Origin: Aulosira sp. FACHB-615
GTDB lineage: Bacteria > Cyanobacteriota > Cyanobacteriia > Cyanobacteriales > Nostocaceae
Assembly: GCF_014698045.1 (NCBI RefSeq)
Contig: NZ_JACJSE010000059.1
Coordinates: 1 to 16,674, forward strand
Direction: 5' to 3'
DNA length: 16,674 bases
Shown: in pieces, positions 1-7,042 of the stretch
Position numbering within the stretch: the stretch's first letter is position 1
How the letters are laid out: the number at the start of each line of letters is the position of its first letter
Translations under genes and position numbers: made by a program
The notes under the pieces: generated by a model
What the model was told of the DNA's origin: nothing
Databases searched by the model: none
The model's input: the letters and a program-made list of their open reading frames with translations, nothing else

Positions 1-99
1 CGCCTCAATCGCAAGATTTTAGCTCATACCGTCTGTTTTTGGCTTAATCGCCACAATTGTGATCCTCTTCAATTCGACGCACTTGTTACGGAATATTAA
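1..99 (+). CDS. C-terminal end of a probable IS transposase (partial)
   Basis: An open frame runs from the window edge to a TAA at 97-99 and encodes 32 residues, beginning RLNRKILAHTVCFWLNR and ending in VTEY. The pattern of a basic start, a hydrophobic AHTVCFWLN helix and a short polar tail resembles the last residues of DDE transposases of IS982/IS4-like elements, in which a helix of the form K-hydrophobic-AH-x-hydrophobic-C closes the RNase H-like fold. This is recognition from memory of the family, not an alignment. The catalytic DDE residues would lie outside the window, so intactness cannot be judged. No terminal inverted repeat could be defined in the 55 bases between the stop and the next gene. 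It could also be the end of an unrelated protein. Confidence 0.5.
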   Translation, partial: RLNRKILAHTVCFWLNRHNCDPLQFDALVTEY

Positions 100-154
100 G
101 TCGCACATCGCGTTATGTATACTTAAAATATCTTGTTTTTCAATAAATTGATGA

Positions 155-775
155 CTATGTAAGATTTCTGTACACCCAATCCCATTTTTTCGTAGATGCC
201 AAAGAAATCAGCATAGCTTCTGATTGTTGAGGAGTAATGTCTCCTAAATCAAAAGTATTAATTTCTTCTTCAGATATTGCATTAATTTTTACACTGGCTT
301 CAATTAGTGAGCTTATTTTATGCTTTAATGATTCTACAAGGATATATAAATCACTCTTCTCATCAACATCATCGTTAAATTCATTTTTAATTTTTTTATA
401 GACTTCTACAAAATCTTCCGTCAGTATTCTAAAAGTCTTTCTCCCGTCCTTATTAAGAAATAAATACCAGTATTGATCAAAAATTTCTTTAAGAATAAAA
501 TTGGCTCTAACGCAAAGTATAATTGCTGATTCTCCTAGTTGAGTTTTTTGATTCAAAACTTCACTGAGTTTATTAAATTTATTAAGTTTGTACTGTAATT
601 GTCTCCCTTTCTCTAGAAGCTGGCTAACAGTAATTCCTTGAGTCTTTGCAAATTTAAATATCTCGGCTGTTGTTTCATCTTGTACATTAGCTTCATTCAG
701 GCATCTTTCCAAGATTTCTAACCGTTCCTGAATGCTTGCAATTGTTTCTTGTGAGAATATAAAGCTGTTTACCAT
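155..775 (-). CDS. Hypothetical helical protein, 206 aa
   Basis: I do not recognise this protein. It starts at an ATG (773-775) and has no signal peptide or clear membrane segment. The sequence looks almost wholly alpha-helical and is charged: an N-terminal helix with ERLEILERCLNEAN, a segment KFAKTQGITVSQLLEKG that could be a short helix-turn-helix-like unit, a Lys/Asn-rich centre, and a tail with an acidic EEEINTFDLGDITPQQSEA stretch. It contains a single WYLFLN-type hydrophobic patch near the middle. The coding sequence is visibly A+T-rich and lacks HIP1 octamers. It lies between a transposase tail and the signalling cluster, on the same strand as the cluster but 163 bases downstream of its last gene, so it is probably transcribed separately. 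It may be accessory DNA acquired with the neighbouring IS. Confidence 0.6.
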   Translation of the reverse strand: MVNSFIFSQETIASIQERLEILERCLNEANVQDETTAEIFKFAKTQGITVSQLLEKGRQLQYKLNKFNKLSEVLNQKTQLGESAIILCVRANFILKEIFDQYWYLFLNKDGRKTFRILTEDFVEVYKKIKNEFNDDVDEKSDLYILVESLKHKISSLIEASVKINAISEEEINTFDLGDITPQQSEAMLISLASTKKWDWVYRNLT

Positions 776-938
776 TATTTATGTACTGGCTTGTTTAACT
801 ATAAACTTTGCCTATAACTATTTTAGCGGCTCTTCAGCTATTTGAATTTTTATTCATCTCTATCGCAATCCTAAATGATTTACAAACATCTATCTCCCTT
901 GTCTACCTTGTCTCTCTAAATAAAGTCTCTTTTTCCGA

Positions 939-2132
939 CTATTCACTCTCACCACTGTAATTTAAAGGCAGTTTAACTATTACCGTAGTCCCCACATCTT
1001 GTTGACTTTCTAAGCTAATTTCACCACCATGTAAGTCTACACACTGTTTCACCATCGCCAGCCCTAAACCTGTTCCTTGAATTCTCCGCGCATTACTCGC
1101 CCTGTAAAAAGTTTGAAATAAGTTAACTTGGTCGGTTTCTGGAATACCTATACCCTCATCTTTAACCTGAAAAATTGCCATATCATCTTCCAAAGTTAAA
1201 TTAAACCAAATATGACTTTGTGGCGGAGAATATTTCACAGCATTGGAAATTAAATTAGTCAAAATACAATAAATTAATTCCTCATCCATATAAATTAAAT
1301 TACATTCTCCTGCATAATTAAAAATAATATTTTTCTGTCCTGCCGCTTTCATTTGCATTACTTCTGTAATTTCTTGACAAAAGCTAATCAAATTTAAAGG
1401 CGCAGGTTTATATTCTAATTTGGCAGTTTCACTTTTACTCAGAAATAAAACTTCATCTAATAACTGCAACATGTGGTTGAGAGCATCTTGCACACGCTCG
1501 AAATAAATATTTCTTCGCGCCTCATCCATATTATTTTGATTTTGCAGAATATCTATAGCAGTTCTAATTGTAGTCATGGGGTTACGAAACTCATGGGAAA
1601 CCATCGCCACAAAATTAGACTTTAGCTCATTAAGTTGTTGTTCTTTTGCTAAAGCTTGACGGCTAATTTCTTCACTTTCTCTTAACTTATTGAGAATTTC
1701 TTCTCGTTCAATAGCATAGCGAATAGCCTGGACTAACCTTTGGATAGTAATTTGGTCTTTGACTAAATAATCTTGAGCGCCTTCTGCTAAAGCCTGCATT
1801 GCTAATTCTTCATCATCAATTCCTGTTAAAATCACTACAGGAATATCTGGAACTGCGGCTCGATATGTCTTCAAAGTCTCTAGCCCAAAAGAATCTGGTA
1901 GTCCCAAATCTAACAAAACGACATCAAATTTTTCTCTTCGGGGATTTATCTTCTCCAACTCATTTACTTTAGAATTATTCTCTGATAAACTTAAATTTAT
2001 CGCTTCAGATAATTGTTCAACATGCAGCATTTCTAGTTTATGTTGAACTGTATGAGCAAATACTTGATGTAATAGTTTGGCATCACTAGGACTATCTTCT
2101 ACCAACAGAACGCGAATTATCATTTTTTGCAT
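939..2132 (-). CDS. Hybrid REC-HisKA-HATPase histidine kinase
   Basis: This is a cytoplasmic two-component protein of 397 aa whose receiver domain precedes the kinase. The receiver (about residues 5-145) has the acidic pair E12/D13, phospho-acceptor D75 in VVLLDLGLPDS, T103 and K125. A coiled linker (146-170) leads to a HisKA dimerisation domain with H180 in the H-box FVAMVSHEFRNP. The ATPase domain has an N-box with N297 (NLISNAVKY), a G1 box D325-E-G-I-G and a G2 box GTGLGL (353-358). No transmembrane segment, PAS or GAF domain is present, so its input is probably phosphorylation of its own receiver. It is the last gene of the cluster, 98 bases after the Rcp1-like regulator on the same strand, which suggests phosphotransfer from the upstream kinase. 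The receiver seems to carry about 16 extra residues before the D75 strand. ATGs at 2132 and 2123 are both possible starts; neither has a strong Shine-Dalgarno. Confidence 0.93.
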   Translation of the reverse strand: MQKMIIRVLLVEDSPSDAKLLHQVFAHTVQHKLEMLHVEQLSEAINLSLSENNSKVNELEKINPRREKFDVVLLDLGLPDSFGLETLKTYRAAVPDIPVVILTGIDDEELAMQALAEGAQDYLVKDQITIQRLVQAIRYAIEREEILNKLRESEEISRQALAKEQQLNELKSNFVAMVSHEFRNPMTTIRTAIDILQNQNNMDEARRNIYFERVQDALNHMLQLLDEVLFLSKSETAKLEYKPAPLNLISFCQEITEVMQMKAAGQKNIIFNYAGECNLIYMDEELIYCILTNLISNAVKYSPPQSHIWFNLTLEDDMAIFQVKDEGIGIPETDQVNLFQTFYRASNARRIQGTGLGLAMVKQCVDLHGGEISLESQQDVGTTVIVKLPLNYSGESE

Positions 2133-2159
2133 AAAATATATTTATATAAGTTACTGCAA

Positions 2160-2196
2160 TGAGCATTAAATTTCTTGATTGTGAAAATAATGCTCA
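2160..2196 (-). promoter_or_regulatory. Intercistronic 9-bp inverted repeat
   Basis: TGAGCATTA (2160-2168) and TAATGCTCA (2188-2196) are perfect reverse complements separated by 19 bases, in the 98-base gap between the Rcp1-like regulator and the hybrid kinase. There is no T-run after it on the minus strand, so it is not a typical intrinsic terminator. It may be a processing or stabilising stem in the polycistronic mRNA, or an operator for a separate promoter of the kinase gene. Confidence 0.4.
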
Positions 2197-2230
2197 ATCA
2201 TAATCGATATTGAACAATATAGAAAAATAT

Positions 2231-2704
2231 CTATGAAACTGATAAGTCTGGTGGTAGGGTAACTGCCGTTAACCAAAAATCTTTAATTAAATGCACAACC
2301 TCAAGAAATTGATAGACATCAAGGGGTTTGGTTACATAACAATTAGCACTGAGATGATAAGAACGTAGTATGTCTTGTTCATCGGCTGAAGTAGTCAGCA
2401 CTACAACCGGAATATGCTTCAAATTGGGGTCAGATTTAATTTCTGTCAGCACTTCTCGCCCATCCATCCCCGGTAAATTCAAATCAAGTAAAATTAAATC
2501 GGGACGAGGAGCATTAGCAAACTCTCCTTGCTGGCGTAGATAATTCATTGCTGTTTCACCATCTTCTACCCAGTGCAAGTTATTGGCAATCTTGGCATTG
2601 ACAAAGCCTTTCATCGTGAGATTAGCATCGCTGGGAGAGTCTTCAACTAGCAAAATTTCCACACGCCGATGTACCTGAGTCTTTTCAACACTGTCATTAA
2701 CCAT
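2231..2704 (-). CDS. Rcp1-like single-domain response regulator
   Basis: This 157-aa protein is a lone receiver domain. It has the acidic pair E21/D22 in LLVEDSPSDA, the phospho-acceptor D74 in LILLDLNLPGMDG, switch residue T104 in VVVLTTS and K126 in the TKP motif. The segments ETAMNYLRQQG and the ending FLEVVHLIKDFWLTAV are typical of the Rcp1 family, the partners of cyanobacterial phytochrome-type and PAS histidine kinases, which carry phosphate onward rather than bind DNA. The ATG at 2704 lies 3 bases after the TAA of the upstream kinase (2710-2708), so the two are almost certainly cotranscribed and translationally coupled. There is no output domain. The likely role is to accept phosphate from the upstream kinase H508 and either act on a protein target or pass it to another relay protein. 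Confidence 0.95.
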   Translation of the reverse strand: MVNDSVEKTQVHRRVEILLVEDSPSDANLTMKGFVNAKIANNLHWVEDGETAMNYLRQQGEFANAPRPDLILLDLNLPGMDGREVLTEIKSDPNLKHIPVVVLTTSADEQDILRSYHLSANCYVTKPLDVYQFLEVVHLIKDFWLTAVTLPPDLSVS

Positions 2705-2707
2705 ATA

Positions 2708-4960
2708 TTACACGTCTTTGTTTAAACTTTCTGGGATAGCTGATTCATGAAGAGTGAAGTAAAAAGTTGTACCAACTCCCAACTGAGATTCAGCCCATAT
2801 ATGACCATTGTGACGCTCAACGATTTTTTTACAAATAGCTAAACCAATTCCTGTCCCCGAAAATTCACGCCTGGTATGTAGACGGCGAAAAACTTCAAAA
2901 ATCCGGTTAAGGTACTGAGATTTAATCCCAATACCGTTATCTTGTACTGAAAATAACCAAATTTGGTGGTTGTGAGTCAAATCTTCTTCCCCTACACCCT
3001 TCCACCCCTGCACCTCTACACCCCTACTCTTGTCTACTCTCGCTGCACTTATATGAATTCGTGGCGGTACGTCTTGGCGGCGAAACTTGATAGCATTACC
3101 AATCAAATTTTGAAATAATTGGATTAACTGGGTTTTGTCTGCAAGTAGGTTGGGCAATAACTCATAAGTGATCACAGCTTGACTTTCTGCGATCGCCACC
3201 TGTAAATTACTCAAAGCCTCACTCAGCACAAGATTGCAATCAGTCAGCGTAAATATTCGACCCCTTGTCCCTATGCGCGAATAAGCCAGCAAGTCTTTAA
3301 TCAACTGCTGCATTCGTCTCGCACCATCAATAATGTAATCTATATATTCTTGGGCAGAATCATCTAACCTTTCTCGATATTCCTCCACCAATAATTGACT
3401 ATAGCCAGTTACAGCCCGCAACGGTTCTTGCAAATCATGAGAAGCTACATAAGCAAACTGTTCTAATTCTTGATTCGAGTTTCTCAGTTCCTCATTTAGT
3501 TTTTCTAATTCTGCTGTACGTTCCTGAACTTTAACTTCTAATTCGGCTTTGGCTTGTTGTAGTCCTTCCTCTGCGAGTTTGCGGTCTGTAATATCAGTAT
3601 GAGTTCCTATCCACTCTTGAATTTGGTTATCAGCATCTAATATTGGAACTCCCCGCACAGCAAAAAATCGATAACTACCATCAGCGACTCGCACACGATG
3701 TTCCAATTTATAAGGACTTTTCCATTCTCTAGCCTGATTCCATAAAAACTGAGAAAACTCTCGGTCTTCAGGATGAATTGCATTCAGCCATCCCCATACT
3801 TGAATTTCTTCCTGAGTTTGACCAGTCAAAGCTATCCATGAAGAATATTCTTGAGGAAAACCTTGAGCATCAGTGAACCATACTGCTTGAGATGTCGCCA
3901 GTACCAATGAACGATATCGTTTTTCACTTTTTTCTAAAGCCAGTTCCGCCAACTTGCGCCGCGTAATATCTTGAAAGAAAATTGATAACCCTTCTTGGCT
4001 AGGATAGATGCGATTTTCAAACCAGCGATCCCACGGTGGATAATACTCTTCAATCTCAATTACTTTCTGTTCGGACACAGCTTGGTAATAAGCATCATAA
4101 AACTTCTGTCCAACGCCTTCGGGAAACTCTTCCCAAATATTCTTTCCAATCAAATCTTCTGGACGACGATTGAAAATTTGTCCCGCCCTTTGATTCACGT
4201 AGGTATAACACCAATTTTCATCTAAAGCCACAAAAGCATCAGTGACAGTTTCTAAAAGATTTACCAGCTTTGCTTTAGCTGCTTGCTGTTCTAAAAAAAT
4301 CGCTTCTGCTGACAAAACTTGATTAATCTGAATTTGCTTTTGCAGTAGTAAATAAACTCCTACTATCAGAACAGCACTCAAACCATATCCTAAAAACACT
4401 AAAAAAATAATTTGGATTACACCTTCATCTGTGTTTGCTATCCGCCGCTTTAATAAGTTTTTTTCTTCCCTTTCTATTACTTGCTTGATATTGTTAATTT
4501 GATTATCTATATTTATATTTATGGTCTGATTACTTTTAGCAAATTCAATATTTATTGCAAAACTTTTTTGTTGCAAAATTTTAATAGATGTTTCTAGAAA
4601 ATGAATTTTTTGCGTAATTTTAAGTTCAAGTTGTTGAATTTGCTCTTGTTGTTTAAAGTTATCCCTAGTTAAATTTCTGATAATTTGAATTTGTTGTGAT
4701 ACCTTTCGTTTTTCTTGCTCATAAATTTCTTTATATTTTAACTGGCGGGTGAAAATATAACTGCTGTGTGCAGTTTCGGCATTTCTCAGATAAATGTACA
4801 GATGATCTGAAGTTTCTAGCACTTGCTGAGTATGAATAACCCAGTGTTTTTCTTGCATTAACCGCAGAAAACTGATATAAGAAATCACCCCAACACCACA
4901 GAGCAATAATAATGCTAAAGAAAAGCTGACTGCAACAACTTTTGAGGAAAGTCTATTCAT
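2708..4960 (-). CDS. CHASE3-PAS-PAS sensor histidine kinase
   Basis: Membrane sensor kinase of 750 aa from the ATG at 4960. An in-frame TTG at 4966 is possible but less likely. Order: transmembrane helix 1 (about 9-31), a periplasmic CHASE3-like helical sensor (about 33-173), transmembrane helix 2 (about 182-206), PAS 1 (about 233-333), PAS 2 with PAC-type end GTHTDITDRK (about 343-461), a long coiled coil (463-501), HisKA with H508 in YVASHDLQEPLRA, then HATPase_c. The ATPase has N622 (NLIGNAIKF), G1 at D674-N-G-I-G and G2 GTGIGLA from residue 702. The ASHDLQEPLR H-box is that of phytochrome-like kinases that pair with Rcp1 proteins, and an Rcp1-like gene follows at 3 nt. Residues about 641-666, between the N-box and G1 box, are extra and are encoded by repeat-like DNA. 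The signal sensed is unknown. Confidence 0.95.
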   Translation of the reverse strand: MNRLSSKVVAVSFSLALLLLCGVGVISYISFLRLMQEKHWVIHTQQVLETSDHLYIYLRNAETAHSSYIFTRQLKYKEIYEQEKRKVSQQIQIIRNLTRDNFKQQEQIQQLELKITQKIHFLETSIKILQQKSFAINIEFAKSNQTININIDNQINNIKQVIEREEKNLLKRRIANTDEGVIQIIFLVFLGYGLSAVLIVGVYLLLQKQIQINQVLSAEAIFLEQQAAKAKLVNLLETVTDAFVALDENWCYTYVNQRAGQIFNRRPEDLIGKNIWEEFPEGVGQKFYDAYYQAVSEQKVIEIEEYYPPWDRWFENRIYPSQEGLSIFFQDITRRKLAELALEKSEKRYRSLVLATSQAVWFTDAQGFPQEYSSWIALTGQTQEEIQVWGWLNAIHPEDREFSQFLWNQAREWKSPYKLEHRVRVADGSYRFFAVRGVPILDADNQIQEWIGTHTDITDRKLAEEGLQQAKAELEVKVQERTAELEKLNEELRNSNQELEQFAYVASHDLQEPLRAVTGYSQLLVEEYRERLDDSAQEYIDYIIDGARRMQQLIKDLLAYSRIGTRGRIFTLTDCNLVLSEALSNLQVAIAESQAVITYELLPNLLADKTQLIQLFQNLIGNAIKFRRQDVPPRIHISAARVDKSRGVEVQGWKGVGEEDLTHNHQIWLFSVQDNGIGIKSQYLNRIFEVFRRLHTRREFSGTGIGLAICKKIVERHNGHIWAESQLGVGTTFYFTLHESAIPESLNKDV
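2965..3040 (-). repeat. Repeat-like low-complexity insert inside the kinase ATPase domain
   Basis: On the plus strand, 2990-3030 reads as a C-rich string built from variants of CCCCTACACC, CCACCCCTGCACC and TCTACACCCCTA. The same word types occur in the noncoding inverted-repeat element at 11449-11552. Translated on the minus strand it gives a Gly/Val/Glu/Lys-rich loop (RGVEVQGWKGVGEED), where related kinases, as I remember them, go almost directly from the strand ending in HIS to the strand before DNGIGI. The frame is kept. Confidence 0.55.
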
Positions 4961-4966
4961 GAGCAA

Positions 4967-5245
4967 CTCGCAGGATTGCAGATGATAAATAATATCTAGT
5001 CTTTATCAATCATTAACAATGTCATGAATCAAATGATACATCCATTAGGTAAAAATTTCATTCAATTTTTGTGTATATTTAAGATTTATATTTAAATTTG
5101 GTTGGTATCATTTTTTCTAAAAATTTGCTGCTTTGAACCTTTGATTATCTATATTAAAAATATATCCAATGATAGATGACAAAATAATATATTAGATTTT
5201 TATTTTTCCTGACTCATACCTAATTTACTAAGAATACTCAGCAAA
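4967..5245. other. A+T-rich intergenic region upstream of the kinase cluster
   Basis: No gene is visible on either strand here. The stretch is strongly A+T-rich and most plausibly contains the promoter of the minus-strand signalling cluster, since the terminator at 5246-5297 isolates it from the gene above. No confident -10/-35 pair, NtcA site or other operator could be picked out. Confidence 0.4.
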
Positions 5246-5297
5246 TATAAAAATTGAGTGAGTAATTAGCTTTTTATCACTTCTACTCACTCAATTT
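5246..5297 (-). terminator. Intrinsic terminator after the small disordered protein gene
   Basis: AAATTGAGTGAGTA (5251-5264) and TACTCACTCAATTT (5284-5297) form a perfect 14-bp stem with a 19-base loop. On the minus strand the stem is followed by a T-rich run (TTTTTATATTT), as expected for Rho-independent termination of the gene ending at 5369. The plus-strand flank is also A/T-rich, but no plus-strand gene ends nearby. Confidence 0.75.
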
Positions 5298-5368
5298 ATT
5301 CTGATTTAAAATTATCAAATAATTTCTATCAGACTATTTTATTTTTACCTGATAAATAATCTCGCCAA

Positions 5369-5572
5369 TTAACGAGATTCGGTACCTTGATTAGGGCTAC
5401 CTGCTACATCATCTTCCCCAGGTGCTTCTGGTCTAGCAGTCTTTCGCGCATCAGACTTTGAAGCATCGCCTGTTTTGCGAATATCTTCTTGTAAAGGGGT
5501 TTGATAACCACCAGAAGCTGTCGGGGTGGTATCTTGATTGTTATCAGACTTTTGTTTTTGTTCTTCAGCCAT
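5369..5572 (-). CDS. Small hydrophilic, probably disordered protein, 67 aa
   Basis: A small protein read from the ATG at 5572, chosen because GGAG (5585-5582 on the minus strand) lies 9 bases upstream. An ATG at 5578 would leave only 3 bases, and an upstream frame extension begins with TTG. The protein starts MAEEQKQKSDNNQ and is made of Glu, Lys, Asp, Ser, Thr, Gly, Pro and Gln with no Cys or Trp, one Tyr and hardly any hydrophobic residues, so it should be intrinsically disordered and soluble. Its middle is a stretch of alternating Lys, Asp, Arg and Ala residues and its end is PGEDDVAGSPNQGTESR. I do not recognise a family. It has its own RBS and a strong terminator 72 bases downstream, which supports a real monocistronic gene. 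It resembles in composition small stress-induced hydrophilic proteins, but that is only an analogy. Confidence 0.72.
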   Translation of the reverse strand: MAEEQKQKSDNNQDTTPTASGGYQTPLQEDIRKTGDASKSDARKTARPEAPGEDDVAGSPNQGTESR

Positions 5573-5581
5573 AACCATAAA

Positions 5582-5585
5582 CTCC
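5582..5585 (-). promoter_or_regulatory. Ribosome binding site GGAG deciding the start at 5572
   Basis: On the minus strand GGAG is followed by TTTATGGTTATG. The spacing is 9 bases to the second ATG (5572) and only 3 to the first (5578), which favours the second. Confidence 0.6.
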
Positions 5586-5712
5586 AATGATTAATTCTTG
5601 GCTTTATTGTAGGAATATTAAGAATGTAAATTTATCTATCTAAAATATGGTTATGACTGGATGTTTACTCTGTCATAAGTATTATTTAGTTATTTAAAAA
5701 ACAAAGAGCTTA

Positions 5713-6183
5713 ATGTACGCCCAAAATTTATCATTACCATCTGGATGTGTTCTGCGTCAGGCAAATTCAACTGATAAGTGGTCAATTCGCTCATTAGTAT
5801 TTTCGGCTAAACTTGACCCTACTCAATTACGTTGGCAACAGTTCTCTGTTATTGAGTGTGAGGGTAGTTTAATTGCTTGTGGACAACTGCGTAATTTTTC
5901 TGGCGCACAAGAACTTGGTAGTTTGGTGGTTAAATCAACTTGGAGAGGTCATGGTTTAGGTAGTTTGCTCACGCAGCATCTAATTAGTCAAGCTACACAA
6001 CCACTATATTTAGAATGTTTGGGTGAGCAATTGTCAAGGTTTTATAGTCGCTTTGGTTTTGTAACAGTTGCTTTTGAAAATCTACCTTCATCTCTTCAGC
6101 CTAAATTTCGCGTCTCGCAATTGGCTAAGAAGCTATTACGAGTACCTGTTGTGTTTATGAAATATGAGGGGAGTGGGAGATGA
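5713..6183 (+). CDS. GNAT family N-acetyltransferase
   Basis: This 156-aa protein has the single-domain GNAT fold and probably transfers acetyl from acetyl-CoA to an amine. The N-terminal strand begins VLRQANSTDKWSI (residues 13-25). Strand beta-4 (LGSLVVKSTWRG) leads into the acetyl-CoA pyrophosphate loop R78-G-H-G-L-G83. A later strand (PLYLECLGEQ, about 97-106) precedes FYSRFGF (110-116), the usual C-terminal motif with a Tyr (Y111) that can act as general acid. Length is normal for the family. The substrate cannot be read from the sequence. It is monocistronic, divergent from the small disordered protein and convergent with the methyltransferase. Its last codons (EGSGR) and TGA lie in a purine-rich tract, so the C-terminus may vary between relatives. 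Confidence 0.9.
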   Translation: MYAQNLSLPSGCVLRQANSTDKWSIRSLVFSAKLDPTQLRWQQFSVIECEGSLIACGQLRNFSGAQELGSLVVKSTWRGHGLGSLLTQHLISQATQPLYLECLGEQLSRFYSRFGFVTVAFENLPSSLQPKFRVSQLAKKLLRVPVVFMKYEGSGR

Positions 6184-6226
6184 GGGGGACAAAGAGATAA
6201 GGGCGATGAGGGAGAAAGACAAAGCA
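6166..6226 (+). repeat. Polypurine low-complexity tract
   Basis: From the last GNAT codons to just short of the methyltransferase stop, the plus strand is almost all purine, with repeated words GATGAGGG, GGAGA and GACAAAG. It covers the junction of two convergent genes. Such G/A-rich strings are common between Nostoc genes, from memory. No convincing stem-loop terminator was found for either gene here. Confidence 0.5.
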
Positions 6227-6236
6227 TCACTGTTGA

Positions 6237-6845
6237 CTATTTGACAAAAATTGTGAGTAGAACAGGCCCTAATAAGTAATGATGACTGACACAGGTAAGT
6301 CCAGATGCAGAACCTAAAGTTTCTCTTTGTTTGGGACTGTAAAAACGGACTCCTAAAGGAGAAATTGGCAGTTTTTTAGGTTCTAGTTCTTGTTTAAAGG
6401 TAAAGTCAACTAAGTAAAAGCGTCCGCCGGGAGTCAGGACTCGCGCTACTTCAGTGAGAACTTTTTGCGGTTCTAAATAATGCAAAAAGCTGATAGTGTT
6501 GAACACAGCATCAAATTGACCTTCTCCAAAGGGTAAAGACTCAGCATTACCCTCGACATAAATTAAACGTGGATGGTGGCGGTTGCTAATTCTCGCAATT
6601 CGTAACATATTTGGTGATAAGTCTAAACCTGTACCACGCAACTCAGGAAATTTGGTGGCGAGGCGTTCTAATAAGCGTCCAGTCCCACATCCTAAATCGA
6701 GGACGTTGACTTGTTCTGGTAAATCAACATATTCTAATAGGCGTTGGTGAATAGCTCGATAAAATACTGAGGGAAATGTCCAATCGTAGCTAAAAGCCCA
6801 GTTGTTAAAGAGAGATTTTTTGTTAGCAAAGAAATTTTCCGTCAT
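6237..6845 (-). CDS. Class I SAM-dependent methyltransferase
   Basis: This 202-aa soluble enzyme belongs to the Methyltransf_11/UbiE-like group. It has motif I VLDLGCGTGRLL (48-59) for S-adenosylmethionine, the acidic residue D75 in TGLDLSPNML that should bind the ribose hydroxyls, motif II-like GNAESLPFGEGQFDAV (99-114), and post-motif LTEVARVLTPGGRFYLVDF (130-148), which is characteristic of small-molecule methyltransferases. The N-terminal part (FANKKSLFNNWAFSYDW) resembles the lid of ubiquinone/menaquinone-type enzymes. The C-terminal third is divergent, so the substrate is unknown. The gene is convergent with the GNAT gene and divergent from the Mo-nitro_C gene, with a 197-base shared upstream region containing a HIP1 site at 6994. 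The ATG at 6845 has no strong Shine-Dalgarno. Confidence 0.92.
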   Translation of the reverse strand: MTENFFANKKSLFNNWAFSYDWTFPSVFYRAIHQRLLEYVDLPEQVNVLDLGCGTGRLLERLATKFPELRGTGLDLSPNMLRIARISNRHHPRLIYVEGNAESLPFGEGQFDAVFNTISFLHYLEPQKVLTEVARVLTPGGRFYLVDFTFKQELEPKKLPISPLGVRFYSPKQRETLGSASGLTCVSHHYLLGPVLLTIFVK

Positions 6846-7042
6846 TGGTTTGCACTTGTGTGACAGCGATATCTAGCCTAACGTGCAGGTTAACAACTGT
6901 GGGAACTCAATCAATGATTCCGAAATCTAAAAACTTGGATATGTATTTAAAGATGTGACAGGAAAAGATGATCTGTAAGTCTAGCAGACTCAAGCGATCG
7001 CATCATGATATTTATCTATATTTAATCTTCCGGTAAATTACT

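Noticed and set aside
3995..4225. Plus-strand open frame opposite the first PAS domain
   Set aside because: It is antisense to a conserved PAS region and has no independent support.
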